A DNA stretch of 64,000 nt from Pseudomonas putida (GTDB lineage: Bacteria > Pseudomonadota > Gammaproteobacteria > Pseudomonadales > Pseudomonadaceae): the NCBI RefSeq assembly GCF_026625125.1, contig NZ_CP113097.1, positions 4,698,001-4,762,000 of the forward strand, given 5' to 3'. The notes below the pieces were generated by a model, which saw only the letters and a program-made list of their open reading frames with translations, was not told the DNA's origin and did no database searches. The position numbers and the translations under genes are program-made. Position 1 is the stretch's first letter. Each line of letters opens with the position of its first letter. Positions 26,712-35,835 of the stretch are shown piece by piece.

Positions 26712-27261
26712 CATCACAGCAAGACTCGATGACCTTCAGAAATTAATACAAAAACGAAAAATGACTTTAGATAATATTCGAGGCCTCTATGATAGAACCA
26801 TCGACGGCATTACAATTAACTCTACGCAGCTTAAAAAAATTGCCCAATATCTTAACGTCACAGCAGCCTATGTGATTGACGAATTAGGCGGCGAGTACGA
26901 TAAATCTCAAAGCTGCGTTTTCGGCGGACTCATCCGATTCGATCGCCTACGGCACGTGCAGGGTGAGCCTGCCTATTTTTACCGCCACTTACTCAAGACA
27001 ACTTCAGATAAAAATCTGCTGGTACTCAGGACTACCCCTCTATTCCCATCGGCCGAGAAGGCAATACTAAACGCCGGACATAAGGCTAGAGAATTCGTAT
27101 ACATTCTCTCTGGGACAGTAGGGGTTAAATGGGGAAGTCATCCACATCTTCACAACGAGGTACTAAATGAGGGAGATTCCATTTTCATTGAAGAATGGAC
27201 TCCTCATTGTTTCTATAAACTTGAACCGGATTCACAAATTCTCGCGATTGACTACCTTTAA
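26701..27261 (+). CDS. Second HppE-like non-heme iron cupin (function unassigned)
   Basis: A 186-residue protein with the same architecture as HppE: an HTH-like helical domain with K20 in RKMTLDN, then a cupin. The iron triad is intact: H127 and E131 (GHKAREFVYILSG) and H169 (WTPHCFY). The block VGVKWG and GDSIFIEEWTPH are closer to the Streptomyces HppE sequence as I recall it than the first cupin is. The Tyr102 equivalent is Ala91; Tyr103 and Tyr105 equivalents (Y92, Y94) are kept. It could be a second epoxidase, an oxygenase acting on a phosphonate intermediate (HepD/MpnS relatives share the cupin), or a regulator. It is the last gene of the operon, overlapping psf2 by 11 bases. Confidence 0.8.
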   Translation: MEFNITARLDDLQKLIQKRKMTLDNIRGLYDRTIDGITINSTQLKKIAQYLNVTAAYVIDELGGEYDKSQSCVFGGLIRFDRLRHVQGEPAYFYRHLLKTTSDKNLLVLRTTPLFPSAEKAILNAGHKAREFVYILSGTVGVKWGSHPHLHNEVLNEGDSIFIEEWTPHCFYKLEPDSQILAIDYL

Positions 27262-27264
27262 CTA

Positions 27265-27306
27265 CTGTCACAGTCGCTGAGCCGGGAGAAAGCCAAATCG
27301 ACTTAA
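27265..27306 (+). pseudogene. Remnant of a diverged leuA 3' end
   Basis: Fourteen codons reading L-S-Q-S-L-S-R-E-K-A-K-S-T-stop align without gaps to the true leuA end [17 protein letters not shown] (20206-20247). The last island gene stops only three bases before it. With the terminator copy behind it, this shows that a leuA tail from a related but different genome was left at the right junction. It has no start codon and no function as protein. Confidence 0.8.
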
Positions 27307-27326
27307 GCGGTGCCGCGATGAACGAG

Positions 27327-27357
27327 AAAGTCCGTATCTTTGATGCGGGCTTTTTTT
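27327..27357 (+). terminator. Second copy of the leuA terminator, ending the phosphonate operon
   Basis: AAAGTCCGTATC pairs with GATGCGGGCTTT across a TTT loop, followed by T residues. Compared with the leuA terminator, two C-to-T changes convert G-C pairs to G-U pairs, so the stem is kept. The 16 bases GATGCGGGCTTTTTTT are identical in both copies. It now terminates the biosynthetic operon. Confidence 0.88.
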
Positions 27358-27365
27358 AACCTATA

Positions 27366-27463
27366 CCGGCCTTTCGCGGGTCAACCCGCTCCCATAGAGA
27401 CTTCACAGAATTCGAAAGCTGTGCAATGCCTGTGAAAGCGAGGTTACCCGCAAAAGGGTCGGC
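27366..27463. repeat. REP-like pair (CGCGGGT variant)
   Basis: Inverted units CGCGGGTCAACCCGCTCCCA (27375-27394) and AGGTTACCCGCAAAAGGGTC (27442-27461), a variant of the Pseudomonas REP family with GCGGGTnnACCCGC cores. They lie between the island terminator and the eda terminator. Confidence 0.6.
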
Positions 27464-27487
27464 ACTGGCAATTCAAAAACGTCGGGC

Positions 27488-27514
27488 AAAAAAAAGGGCG
27501 CCGACCAAGCGCCC
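27488..27514 (-). terminator. Rho-independent terminator of the zwf-pgl-eda operon
   Basis: On the minus strand, stem GGGCGC / GCGCCC followed by a run of eight T residues, about 30 bases past the eda stop. Confidence 0.85.
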
Positions 27515-27546
27515 CATAAGCCGTAAAGCACACAACAAATTCAGTA

Positions 27547-28221
27547 TCAGTCCAGCAAAGCCATCGCCTCGGCGCTACACGCTTCGATCCGCGCCCAGTC
27601 GCCGTTCTTGATCCAGCTGCTGTCGAGCATCCAGGTTCCGCCCACGCACATCACATTGGGCAGCGCCATGTAGTTGCGCACGTTGGCCGGGTTGACCCCA
27701 CCGGTAGGGCAGAATCGAATATCACCGAACGGGCCACCAAAGGCCTTGATCGCTGCCACGCCGCCACTGATTTCCGCCGGGAACAGCTTGAAGCGGCGGT
27801 AACCCAGGGCATACCCCATCATGATTTCCGAAGGCGTGCTGATGCCCGGCAGCAATGGGATATCGCTGTCCACCCCAGCCTCGAGGATGTCCTGGGTGAT
27901 CCCGGGGGTAACGACAAACTGCGCGCCAGCGGCTTCAACCGCTGCAAACATGCTGCGATCGAGCACCGTACCGGCGCCGACACACAGTTCCGGACGCTGC
28001 TCACGCAGCACCTGGATAGCCTTCAGGCCATACTGCGAGCGCAGGGTTACTTCCAAGGTGCGGATACCACCAGCGGCCAGGGCATCGGCCAGCGGCAGGA
28101 TGTCTTCCTCACGGGCGATGGTGATCACCGGCAGGATGCGCGCCGCCCCACAGATCGCATCGATCCGGGCGGCTTTCTCGGCCATCGAGAGCAGAGGCTG
28201 GGGGCGTTCAAGGGTGGTCAT
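27547..28221 (-). CDS. eda: 2-dehydro-3-deoxyphosphogluconate (KDPG) aldolase
   Basis: A 224-residue enzyme splitting KDPG into pyruvate and glyceraldehyde-3-phosphate, the last step of the Entner-Doudoroff route. The Schiff-base Lys lies in RRFKLFPAEISGG, the general base region is RILPVITIAREED, and the phosphate site is CPTGGVNPANV. I chose the ATG at 28221 (MTTLERPQPLLSM) with AAGGA upstream; an earlier in-frame ATG at 28248 would overlap pgl. It is the last gene of zwf-pgl-eda. Confidence 0.97.
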   Translation of the reverse strand: MTTLERPQPLLSMAEKAARIDAICGAARILPVITIAREEDILPLADALAAGGIRTLEVTLRSQYGLKAIQVLREQRPELCVGAGTVLDRSMFAAVEAAGAQFVVTPGITQDILEAGVDSDIPLLPGISTPSEIMMGYALGYRRFKLFPAEISGGVAAIKAFGGPFGDIRFCPTGGVNPANVRNYMALPNVMCVGGTWMLDSSWIKNGDWARIEACSAEAMALLD

Positions 28222-28238
28222 GACAGTGGATCCTTTGC

Positions 28239-28952
28239 TCATGGGCACCAGTAGATGTCCAAGGGGTCGTGAAGAAAGGCGCGAATCGGCATTTCATTGA
28301 GGTCGTTGCCCGCCAGCGCGGCGCGCAGGGTAGCGAGTTTGCCCGGGCCCTGCACGGACAGCGCGATGAACGCGGCGCTGGCCAGCAGGGAACGGGTCAG
28401 CGAAAGGCGCTGGTGCGGCACGCTCGGCGCCAGCAACGGCAGGCAGCGGCGCGTGCTGTTCAGGTCCAGGCCTTCGGCCAGATTCGGGCTGCCGGGGAAC
28501 AGCGAAGCGGTATGACCATCGTCGCCCATGCCCAGTACCAGCACGTCGATGGCCGGCAGATCGGCCAATGCCTGGTCGGCTTGGGCGGCCGCCGCGTCGA
28601 GGTTCTCGGCCTGCTGATACAGCCCGACAAAACGAGCCTTGGCAGCGCCCCCCTGGAACAGATGGCGGGCCAGCAAACCGGCATTGCTGTCGGCGTGCTC
28701 AACCGGCACCCAACGCTCGTCGGCCAGGCTGACGGTGACCTTGGACCAGTCCAGGGCCTCGGTCGCCAGCTTCTCCAGGAACGGCACCGGGCTGCGGCCA
28801 CCGGACAACACCAGGCAAGCCCGCCCTTTCGCGGCGATGGCTGCGCGCAAGCGCTCGGCCACATCAGCCGCCAATGTTGCCGAAAGTACGCGGGCATCAT
28901 TCAGCTGATGCGCCTTGACCGATGTCGGCAAATTCAATTCAGATATCCCCAT
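28239..28952 (-). CDS. pgl: 6-phosphogluconolactonase
   Basis: A 237-residue DevB/SOL-type lactonase with [12 protein letters not shown] and [15 protein letters not shown], both hallmark loops. It hydrolyses 6-phosphogluconolactone to 6-phosphogluconate. The ATG at 28952 has GGGAGG six bases upstream and overlaps the zwf 3' end by 14 bases, supporting it over the more upstream 28970 start. It is the central gene of zwf-pgl-eda. Confidence 0.95.
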   Translation of the reverse strand: MGISELNLPTSVKAHQLNDARVLSATLAADVAERLRAAIAAKGRACLVLSGGRSPVPFLEKLATEALDWSKVTVSLADERWVPVEHADSNAGLLARHLFQGGAAKARFVGLYQQAENLDAAAAQADQALADLPAIDVLVLGMGDDGHTASLFPGSPNLAEGLDLNSTRRCLPLLAPSVPHQRLSLTRSLLASAAFIALSVQGPGKLATLRAALAGNDLNEMPIRAFLHDPLDIYWCP

Positions 28953-30408
28953 ACCACGCCCTCCCATCACGTGTAATCAGTGCGATCGAGCTCATCGGCC
29001 CCCAGGACCCAGCCGCATACGGCTTGGGCGCATCGCCGGCGCTTTGCCAGCCCGCGATCAACTGGTCGCACCACTTCCAGGCATATTCGATTTCATCCTT
29101 GCGCACGAACAGGTTCTGGTTGCCGCGCATCACCTCGAGCAGCAGGCGTTCGTAGGCATCCGGAATCCGCGCGGTGCGCCAGGTGTCGGAAAAATTCAAT
29201 TGCAAGGGGCCGCTGCGCAGTTGCATGCCTTTGTCCAGGCCCTGCTCCTTGGTCATCACACGTAGAGAGATGCCTTCACTCGGCTGCAGGCGGATGATCA
29301 GTTTGTTGCCGACCTGCAAGCGCTGCTCCGGGGCGAAGATGTAGTGCGGCGTCTCCTTGAAGTGGATGACGATCTGCGACAGCTTCTGCGGCATGCGCTT
29401 ACCGGTACGCAGGTAAAACGGTACCCCCGACCAACGCCAGTTACGAATATCGGCACGCAGGGCGACGAAGGTTTCCGTGTCGCTCTGGGCGTTGGCGTTG
29501 TCTTCCTCCAGGTAACCCGGCACCGGCTTGCCGTCGCTGTAGCCGGCGATGTACTGGCCGCGCACCACGCGGGTACTCAAGCCCTCGCCAGTGATCGGGG
29601 CAAGGGCCTTGAGCACCTTGACCTTCTCGTCGCGGATGCTGTCGGCTGAAAGCTCGCTGGGCGGGTCCATGGCGATCAGGCACAACAGCTGCAGCAGGTG
29701 GTTCTGAATCATGTCGCGCAGCTGGCCGGCCTTGTCGAAATAGCCCCAACGGCCTTCGATGCCGACCTTCTCGGCCACGGTGATTTCCACGTGGGAGATC
29801 GAGTTCTGGTTCCACTGGGTTTCGAACAGGCTGTTGGCGAAGCGCAGGGCGATCAGGTTCTGCACCGTCTCCTTGCCCAGGTAATGGTCGATGCGGTAAA
29901 CACGGCTTTCCGGGAAGAACCGCGCCACGGCGTCGTTCACCCGGCGCGATGACTCAAGATCGTGCCCGATGGGCTTTTCCAGCACCACCCGGGTGCGCGC
30001 GGCAAGGCCCGCCTTGTCGAGGTTTTCGCAGATCGCGCCGTACACGGCCGCCGCAGTGGCGAAATAGGCAATCAGTGGCAGCTCGGCAGGTGCCTGCTCA
30101 GCCAGGGCCTGGTAGCCGTCCGGCTGCAGGAAGTCCAGGTGCTGGTAACGCAGACGCCCCAGAAAACGCGCCAGCGCCGCAGGCTCCAGATCAGCCTCCG
30201 CCACGTGCTTGCGCAGATGGGCCTCGATGGTATTCAGGTGCTCCTGTACGCTGCCAGGCTCGCGCGCCAGCGCCAGCAGGCGAGTATCGGCGTGCAGCAA
30301 ATTGGCGCGGTCGAGCTGGTAGAGCGCAGGAAACAGCTTGCGCAATGCCAGGTCGCCCAAGGCGCCAAACAGGGCAAAGGTGCAAGGTTCAACACTGATC
30401 GCAGCCAT
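28939..30408 (-). CDS. zwf: Glucose-6-phosphate 1-dehydrogenase
   Basis: A 489-residue enzyme oxidising glucose-6-phosphate to the lactone with NAD(P)+. The N-terminal nucleotide-binding motif is [13 protein letters not shown] and the catalytic His lies in [10 protein letters not shown], with Lys in EKPIGHD. It is the first gene of the zwf-pgl-eda operon and divergent from hexR; the shared 202-base region holds a HexR operator candidate. Confidence 0.98.
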   Translation of the reverse strand: MAAISVEPCTFALFGALGDLALRKLFPALYQLDRANLLHADTRLLALAREPGSVQEHLNTIEAHLRKHVAEADLEPAALARFLGRLRYQHLDFLQPDGYQALAEQAPAELPLIAYFATAAAVYGAICENLDKAGLAARTRVVLEKPIGHDLESSRRVNDAVARFFPESRVYRIDHYLGKETVQNLIALRFANSLFETQWNQNSISHVEITVAEKVGIEGRWGYFDKAGQLRDMIQNHLLQLLCLIAMDPPSELSADSIRDEKVKVLKALAPITGEGLSTRVVRGQYIAGYSDGKPVPGYLEEDNANAQSDTETFVALRADIRNWRWSGVPFYLRTGKRMPQKLSQIVIHFKETPHYIFAPEQRLQVGNKLIIRLQPSEGISLRVMTKEQGLDKGMQLRSGPLQLNFSDTWRTARIPDAYERLLLEVMRGNQNLFVRKDEIEYAWKWCDQLIAGWQSAGDAPKPYAAGSWGPMSSIALITRDGRAWYGDI

Positions 30409-30471
30409 GATGTTGGTTCTTTCCTAAAGTTGGCCTAGGAATACCGCTTTCACATACGATTTTCAAGAGAA

Positions 30472-30494
30472 AATGTAGTAAAAACCACAACATT
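30472..30494. promoter_or_regulatory. HexR operator candidate between zwf and hexR
   Basis: Imperfect dyad with arms AATGTAGT and ACAACATT around an A-rich centre; the minus-strand reading TTGT-N7-ACTACA deviates by one base from the TTGT-N7/8-ACAA consensus known for P. putida HexR. Its position between divergent zwf and hexR fits repression of both. Confidence 0.6.
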
Positions 30495-30610
30495 ACACAC
30501 ACGTGTTACAGATAAGTGGTGCGCCACCCGCACCGACAGTACGATAGACGACTGTGCAAAAAGCCTGCTGCTCCGCCAGCCGGCTGTCTTCTCGACCCAA
30601 GGACACACCC

Positions 30611-31483
30611 ATGGACCGCGTGCGAAACCTCCTGGAGCAGATCCAGGGACGCCTCGACGAGCTGAACAAGGCCGAACGCAAAGTCGCCGAAGTCATCCTG
30701 CTCAACCCGCAACAAGCCACCCGTTTCAGCATTGCCGCACTGGCCCAGGCGGCCAAGGTCAGCGAACCGACCGTCAACCGCTTCTGCCGCTCGTTCGGCG
30801 TCAGCGGTTACCCCGAGCTCAAGCTGCAGCTGGCGCAAAGCCTCGCCAGTGGTGCGGCCTATGTCAGCCGCGCGGTCGAGGCCGATGACGATCCTGCAGC
30901 CTACACCCAGAAGATCTTTGCCAGTGCGATCGCCTCGCTCGACAGCGCCTGCCAGCAGCTTGACCCGCAGCAGGTCAGCCGCGCCGTGGACATGATGATC
31001 CAGGCCCGGCAGATCCACTTCTTCGGCCTGGGCGCGTCCGCCCCGGTAGCCCTGGACGCCCAGCACAAGTTTTTCCGTTTCAACCTCGCCGTCTCGGCCC
31101 ACGCCGACGTGCTGATGCAGCGCATGCTGGCTTCGGTGGCTCACACTGGCGATCTTTTCGTGATCATCTCCTACACCGGGCGCACCCGCGAACTGGTGGA
31201 GGTAGCGCGCCTGGCCCGTGAAAACGGCGCCTCGGTGCTCGGCCTGACCGCCGCCGGCTCCCCCTTGGCCCAAGCGTGCAGCCTCAGCCTGCACATCCCG
31301 CTACCGGAAGACACCGACATCTACATGCCGATGACGTCGCGGATCATCCAGCTTACCGTGCTCGACGTACTCGCCACCGGGATGACCCTGCGCCGCGGTG
31401 TGGACTTCCAGCCGCACCTGCGCAAGATCAAGGAAAGCCTCAACGCCAGCCGCTACCCGATCGAGGACGACGAACTCAGCTGA
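30611..31483 (+). CDS. hexR: RpiR-family transcriptional repressor HexR
   Basis: A 290-residue regulator: N-terminal HTH_6 domain ([21 protein letters not shown] and [15 protein letters not shown]) and C-terminal SIS sugar-phosphate domain with [15 protein letters not shown] and [13 protein letters not shown]. In P. putida HexR represses zwf-pgl-eda, edd-glk and gap, and is released by KDPG. The ATG at 30611 ([10 protein letters not shown]) follows the family start; the extra upstream residues are dispensable. It overlaps the mutarotase gene tail to tail by eight bases. Confidence 0.96.
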   Translation: MDRVRNLLEQIQGRLDELNKAERKVAEVILLNPQQATRFSIAALAQAAKVSEPTVNRFCRSFGVSGYPELKLQLAQSLASGAAYVSRAVEADDDPAAYTQKIFASAIASLDSACQQLDPQQVSRAVDMMIQARQIHFFGLGASAPVALDAQHKFFRFNLAVSAHADVLMQRMLASVAHTGDLFVIISYTGRTRELVEVARLARENGASVLGLTAAGSPLAQACSLSLHIPLPEDTDIYMPMTSRIIQLTVLDVLATGMTLRRGVDFQPHLRKIKESLNASRYPIEDDELS

Positions 31484-32330
31484 GCCGGTGCGCCTGCAGC
31501 CGCAAATGGGCGCGCTGCCCCGGCGCCAGGCTCAGGCCTTCACCGCTGCCGCTGGCCGCCTCGACACAGACGAAACCCTGGCACTCGCGCCCGCTCACAC
31601 CCATCAACGGGCGGTTGCCGGGGTGCCAGACCACGGTATCGTCACTGTCACCGGTATCGATGCACAGTTCACGCTGCCAGGCCGGGTCCTGCAGCTGCAC
31701 GCGCGGCGTGCCGGGATAGACCTTCTGGCAGCCGCCCTTGAGCTTCAACGCGCCGTCTTCGCGGCAGGCTTGCCGGCTCAGACGGTCATAGCCTTGGATA
31801 TCTTCAAGCCCGGACAGCGCTATCTCTGAAACGTCGCTGATACGCCAGTAGGCCAGCAGTGCATGGCTCAACTGGCAGGGTTCGCTGTCCTGGTGCTCGG
31901 TACTCAAGCTCAGTTCCATGCGGCTGCCCAGGCGGGCATGCAGGTCGACCTGCCAGTCGCACAAGTCCAGGCGCCACTTCAGGCTCACGCCCTCCTCGTC
32001 CTCACGGCTGTCCACCAGCTTCCAGTCCAGCAGGCGCGCCCAGCCGTGGGCAGGCCACAGGTCCTCGCTGGGGTGGCGACCATACCACGGCCAACACACC
32101 GGCACGCCCCCACGGATCGCCCCCACCTGCGGCCACTGCTCGGCACACCACAACCAGGGCCGCTCACCGGCCGGCTGGAAGTGCAGCAGTTGCGCACCCT
32201 GGCGGCTGAACACCGCCTGGCAACGGGGGTGGTCAATGATCAGCACATCGCGCTGCTGGTAACGCTCCCACTCGAATGTCGGCCTGGGCCGCTGTGCGGT
32301 AAAGAAGCGATGTAGCGGATGTTCAGGCAT
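31476..32330 (-). CDS. D-hexose-6-phosphate mutarotase (aldose 1-epimerase family)
   Basis: A 284-residue protein with [25 protein letters not shown] and the C-terminal catalytic Glu region [11 protein letters not shown]. These are features of YeaD-type glucose-6-phosphate 1-epimerases. It would equilibrate alpha and beta anomers of hexose 6-phosphates ahead of Zwf. The ATG at 32330 ([10 protein letters not shown]) is preferred; sequence upstream of it in frame is low-complexity. It lies between hexR and oprB. Confidence 0.88.
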   Translation of the reverse strand: MPEHPLHRFFTAQRPRPTFEWERYQQRDVLIIDHPRCQAVFSRQGAQLLHFQPAGERPWLWCAEQWPQVGAIRGGVPVCWPWYGRHPSEDLWPAHGWARLLDWKLVDSREDEEGVSLKWRLDLCDWQVDLHARLGSRMELSLSTEHQDSEPCQLSHALLAYWRISDVSEIALSGLEDIQGYDRLSRQACREDGALKLKGGCQKVYPGTPRVQLQDPAWQRELCIDTGDSDDTVVWHPGNRPLMGVSGRECQGFVCVEAASGSGEGLSLAPGQRAHLRLQAHRLS

Positions 32331-32375
32331 GGTTCCAAGCTCTTGTTGTTTGAGATAGCGCTGTCTCGGCCTATC

Positions 32376-32408
32376 CCCGACAACCACTGCAAGCCAGTGG
32401 ATGCCGGG
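32376..32408. repeat. Interrupted hairpin between oprB and the mutarotase gene
   Basis: CCCG and CGGG form outer pairs and CCACTG / CAGTGG inner pairs around a five-base loop, with 4-by-4 internal mismatches. On the plus strand it is followed by AGCCGTTTTT. It could terminate or stabilise the oprB transcript from the other strand; the assignment is weak. Confidence 0.35.
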
Positions 32409-32447
32409 AGCCGTTTTTGGATTGGCGTAAATTTACAACAAATAGGC

Positions 32448-33791
32448 TCAGAATGACGACTGAATCTTCAAACCAGCGACCAGCGCGTTGTCCACCTCGT
32501 CCACCCCACCGGGGCTCTTGATGTACTGAAGGTTCGGGCGAACGGTCAGCCAGTTGGTGACGTGGAAGCCGTAATAGAGCTCGGCGTTGTATTCGGTGCG
32601 CTGCAGCGGCACGAAGCCCGGGTTGTCGTAGTCATTTATGCCACTCTGGGCATTGAGCTGTTCGGCACGCTTTTTCACGTCATCGTTGACATGGATGCGG
32701 GCGATACCAAAGCCGATATCGTCCTTGGGCCGGGCATCGAAGGCGCCTTTGTAGACCAGCCCTACCTGCTGGTAGTTGTCGACCACGTTGGTCGCTTTGT
32801 CATGCACGGTGAAGTTGGCGAACAGGCTCAGACCGCGGCTGGCGTCGCCACCATGGGCGGTGACCTGCTGCTGCGCAACCACCCACCAGCCATGCTTGCT
32901 GGAGTGTGACTTGAAGCCGGCGCCGCTGATCCCTTGCGGGTTGCCATTGACGTCCTCGTAGACGTCTTCGGCATCAGCCGTGCTGTAGTAGTAGCCCAGG
33001 CGGTACTCGCCCGGCAGGCCGTTCACGTGCGGTGACCAGACCGCCTCCACCGGCAGGATCGCCCCCTTGGTGCCGCTGCCGCTGAGCTTGAAGCCGTTGC
33101 CGGTTTCCAGGTTGGAAGGGTTCTGCTCGAACGCGCCGACCTGGACGAAGAACTCTGGCGTGATGTTGTACTTGACCCGCAACGCCCACTGGCTGACCGG
33201 CCAGTTGTACCAGATGCCGCCGACCCAGTTGCCCACCTGCGATCCACAGAAGGCCAGGTTCTGGAAGTCACAGGGGAAGCTGTTGAAGTCCTCGCCCTCG
33301 CCGAACCGGCCAAATTTCACATCCAGGGCACCGTCGAAGTACTTCTGCTTGATCCACATCTGGGTCAAGCGCCAGGTCTGGCCGCGCCCCCATACCTCCT
33401 GCACCGAACTGAACTGGCCGGCCCGCGGGTCGCTGATGCGGTCATTGGAAAGGTTGCGGCCACTTCGCTCGGTGATCGCCAGTTTGAACTCGGCATCGTG
33501 CCAGCCAAAGATCTTCTGCAGGTCCAGGTGCGCGCCGAGGGCGAACTGGTCGCTGTAGCGCGCGGTCTTGTCGTCGTTGTAGCCGCCATTGAGGTTACCG
33601 GCGACCTCGCCTACATAGTCGAGGGTGAAGTCGTAGCCTTTTTCCAGCAGCTCGGTACGCGTTCCCCCCCAGTCGCCGGTCATCCATTTCGATTCGCTGG
33701 AGAAGGCCTCGGCGGCCTGGGCCCCACTGCTCCCAACCATGGCCAGCAGGGCCAGCGAGCCCAAGGTCCTTATGCGATTGCGCTGTTCCAT
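32448..33791 (-). CDS. oprB: Carbohydrate-selective porin OprB
   Basis: A 447-residue outer-membrane protein with a signal peptide (LGSLALLAMVGSSGAQA) and OprB-family features: MTGDWGGTRTELLEKGYDF near the N terminus and a C-terminal beta-strand ending in Phe. It forms the glucose entry channel. It lies directly downstream of gtsABCD on the same strand, as in P. putida. An AATAAGAA motif adjacent to its ribosome-binding site suggests Crc/Hfq translational repression. Confidence 0.95.
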   Translation of the reverse strand: MEQRNRIRTLGSLALLAMVGSSGAQAAEAFSSESKWMTGDWGGTRTELLEKGYDFTLDYVGEVAGNLNGGYNDDKTARYSDQFALGAHLDLQKIFGWHDAEFKLAITERSGRNLSNDRISDPRAGQFSSVQEVWGRGQTWRLTQMWIKQKYFDGALDVKFGRFGEGEDFNSFPCDFQNLAFCGSQVGNWVGGIWYNWPVSQWALRVKYNITPEFFVQVGAFEQNPSNLETGNGFKLSGSGTKGAILPVEAVWSPHVNGLPGEYRLGYYYSTADAEDVYEDVNGNPQGISGAGFKSHSSKHGWWVVAQQQVTAHGGDASRGLSLFANFTVHDKATNVVDNYQQVGLVYKGAFDARPKDDIGFGIARIHVNDDVKKRAEQLNAQSGINDYDNPGFVPLQRTEYNAELYYGFHVTNWLTVRPNLQYIKSPGGVDEVDNALVAGLKIQSSF

Positions 33792-33808
33792 CCCTTTGCG
33801 TCCTCTTT

Positions 33809-33816
33809 TTCTTATT
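33809..33816 (-). promoter_or_regulatory. Crc/Hfq catabolite-activity motif before oprB
   Basis: AATAAGAA on the minus strand fits AAnAAnAA exactly and lies just upstream of the AGAGG ribosome-binding site of oprB. Hfq/Crc bind such motifs in P. putida to repress sugar-uptake mRNAs. Confidence 0.6.
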
Positions 33817-33831
33817 GATGGTGTCGACGAT

Positions 33832-34986
33832 TCAACGGCTCTTGAGGTGAGTCACGTTGTCCTTCACTGAAACGTTGGCAGTATTCAAGTCCAGGCGTTC
33901 GCCGCTGGCGGCGTCAAACAGCAGCACCCGAGCCGGGTCGAACTGCAGGTTAAGGCTGTCACCGACCCGGCACGCCACATCCGGCGCCAGGCGGCAGCAC
34001 ACTTTGGTCTGGTTGAGGGTGACGAAGACCAAAAGGTCGGGGCCGGTAGGCTCGGTTACCTGTACCTCGGCGCGAATGCCCGGCAGGCCATTGCCCTCGC
34101 CGGTACCCAGGCTGATCTGCTCCGGGCGGATGCCGAGGATGACCTCGCGCCCGTCGAGTTCGTCGACGGCCATGCCCAACGGCAGCTCGCAACGTGCCTG
34201 GCCGCTGTCGAGCAGGGCCAGCAGGCGCCCGTCCTGCCTGGCCAGGCGCACCGGAATGAAATTCATCGGTGGCGAGCCGATGAAGCTGGCGACGAACTGA
34301 TTGGCCGGGTCGTTGTAGATCTGTTGCGGGGTACCGAACTGCTGAATGATGCCGTCCTTCATCACCGCAACCTTGTCGCCCAAGGTCATGGCCTCGATCT
34401 GGTCGTGGGTGACATACACCGTGGTGGTTTTCAGTCGCTGGTGCATCAGTTTCATTTCCGTGCGCATCTCGACGCGCAGCTTGGCGTCGAGGTTGGACAA
34501 CGGTTCGTCGAACAGGTAGATCTTCGGCCGCCGCGCCAACGCGCGGCCCATCGCCACCCGCTGCTGCTGGCCACCGGACAACTGCGCCGGCTTGCGTGCA
34601 AGCAGGTGTTCGATCTGCAACAGCTTGGCCACACGGGCCACTTCCTCGTCGATCGCGGCCTGCGGCATCTTGCGGATCTTCAGGCCGAATTCGATGTTCT
34701 CGCGCACGCTCATGGTCGGATACAGCGCGTAGGACTGGAACACCATGGCGATGTCACGATCCTTGGGGCTCATGCCACTGACATCCTGATCATCGATGAG
34801 AATCGCGCCGCCGCTGATGTTTTCAAGGCCCGCGATGCAGTTCATCAACGTCGATTTACCGCAGCCCGAAGGGCCGACCAAAATCAGGAATTCGCCATCC
34901 TTGATCGACAGCTGAATGTCCTTGAGGGTGTCCGGCAGGCCGCTGCCGTAGGTCTTGTTCACATTACGAAGTTCAAGCGTTGCCAT
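33832..34986 (-). CDS. gtsD: Glucose ABC transporter ATP-binding protein
   Basis: A 384-residue MalK/UgpC-type ATPase: Walker A GPSGCGKST, signature LSGGQQQRVAMGRA, Walker B/D-loop LFDEPLSNLDAKLR, switch His in VYVTHDQ, and a C-terminal TOBE regulatory domain (about 240 onward, with LGIRPEQI). It energises glucose import with GtsA-C. It begins three bases after the gtsC stop and is followed by oprB. Confidence 0.96.
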   Translation of the reverse strand: MATLELRNVNKTYGSGLPDTLKDIQLSIKDGEFLILVGPSGCGKSTLMNCIAGLENISGGAILIDDQDVSGMSPKDRDIAMVFQSYALYPTMSVRENIEFGLKIRKMPQAAIDEEVARVAKLLQIEHLLARKPAQLSGGQQQRVAMGRALARRPKIYLFDEPLSNLDAKLRVEMRTEMKLMHQRLKTTTVYVTHDQIEAMTLGDKVAVMKDGIIQQFGTPQQIYNDPANQFVASFIGSPPMNFIPVRLARQDGRLLALLDSGQARCELPLGMAVDELDGREVILGIRPEQISLGTGEGNGLPGIRAEVQVTEPTGPDLLVFVTLNQTKVCCRLAPDVACRVGDSLNLQFDPARVLLFDAASGERLDLNTANVSVKDNVTHLKSR

Positions 34987-34989
34987 GAC

Positions 34990-35835
34990 TTACCCCTTGA
35001 CCGCGCCGGCTGTAAGCCCGCGAACGAAATACTTGCCTGCCACCACATAGACCAGCAGGGTTGGCAGGCCGGCGATCATCGCCGCCGCCATGTCGACGTT
35101 GTACTCCTTGGCCCCGGTACTGGTATTGACCAGGTTGTTCAACGCCACGGTGATCGGTTGCGAATCGCCGCTGGAGAACACCACGCCGAACAGGAAGTCG
35201 TTCCAGATCTGGGTGAACTGCCAGATCAGGCAGACCATGATGATGGGTGTCGACATCGGCAGGATGATGCGGCGGAAAATGGTGAAGAACCCGGCACCGT
35301 CCAGGCGTGCGGCCTTGACCAGCGCATCGGGAATGCTCACATAGAAGTTGCGGAAGAACAGCGTGGTAAAGGCCAGGCCATAGACCACGTGCACCAGCAC
35401 CAGCCCGCTGGTGGTGCTGGCCAGGCCCAGCTTGCCGAGGGTGAACGAGGCTGGCAGCAACACGGTCTGGAACGGCAAAAAGCAACCGAACAACAGCAGG
35501 CCGAAAAACAACTGGGACCCACGGAACCGCCACATCGACAGCACATATCCGTTGAGTGCACCAATGGCGGTCGAGATCAGCACCGCTGGCACGGTGATCA
35601 TGATCGAGTTCCAGAAATAGCCGCTGACCGTGCCCCAGGCCTTGACCCAACCGATGCCGCTGACCACGGTCGGCCAGCTCAGCAAGTTGCCGGTACTGAT
35701 GTCCTCCGGCGTTTTGAAGCTGGTCAGCAGCATCACCACAAGCGGCACCAGGTAAAGCAGCACGGCGGTCAGCAACACCGCGTGAATGGCGATGCGGCTG
35801 ATGCTCGGCAGCGGTTTTTCGATAGGGCTATGCAT
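34990..35835 (-). CDS. gtsC: Glucose ABC transporter permease GtsC
   Basis: A 281-residue inner-membrane permease (MalG type), six hydrophobic segments. The EAA loop is KAARLDGAGFFTIFRRIILP, which contacts the ATPase. The ATG at 35835 (MHSPIEKPLPS) overlaps the end of gtsB by eight bases; the longer upstream frame lies inside gtsB and has no membrane character. It pairs with GtsB. Confidence 0.95.
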   Translation of the reverse strand: MHSPIEKPLPSISRIAIHAVLLTAVLLYLVPLVVMLLTSFKTPEDISTGNLLSWPTVVSGIGWVKAWGTVSGYFWNSIMITVPAVLISTAIGALNGYVLSMWRFRGSQLFFGLLLFGCFLPFQTVLLPASFTLGKLGLASTTSGLVLVHVVYGLAFTTLFFRNFYVSIPDALVKAARLDGAGFFTIFRRIILPMSTPIIMVCLIWQFTQIWNDFLFGVVFSSGDSQPITVALNNLVNTSTGAKEYNVDMAAAMIAGLPTLLVYVVAGKYFVRGLTAGAVKG

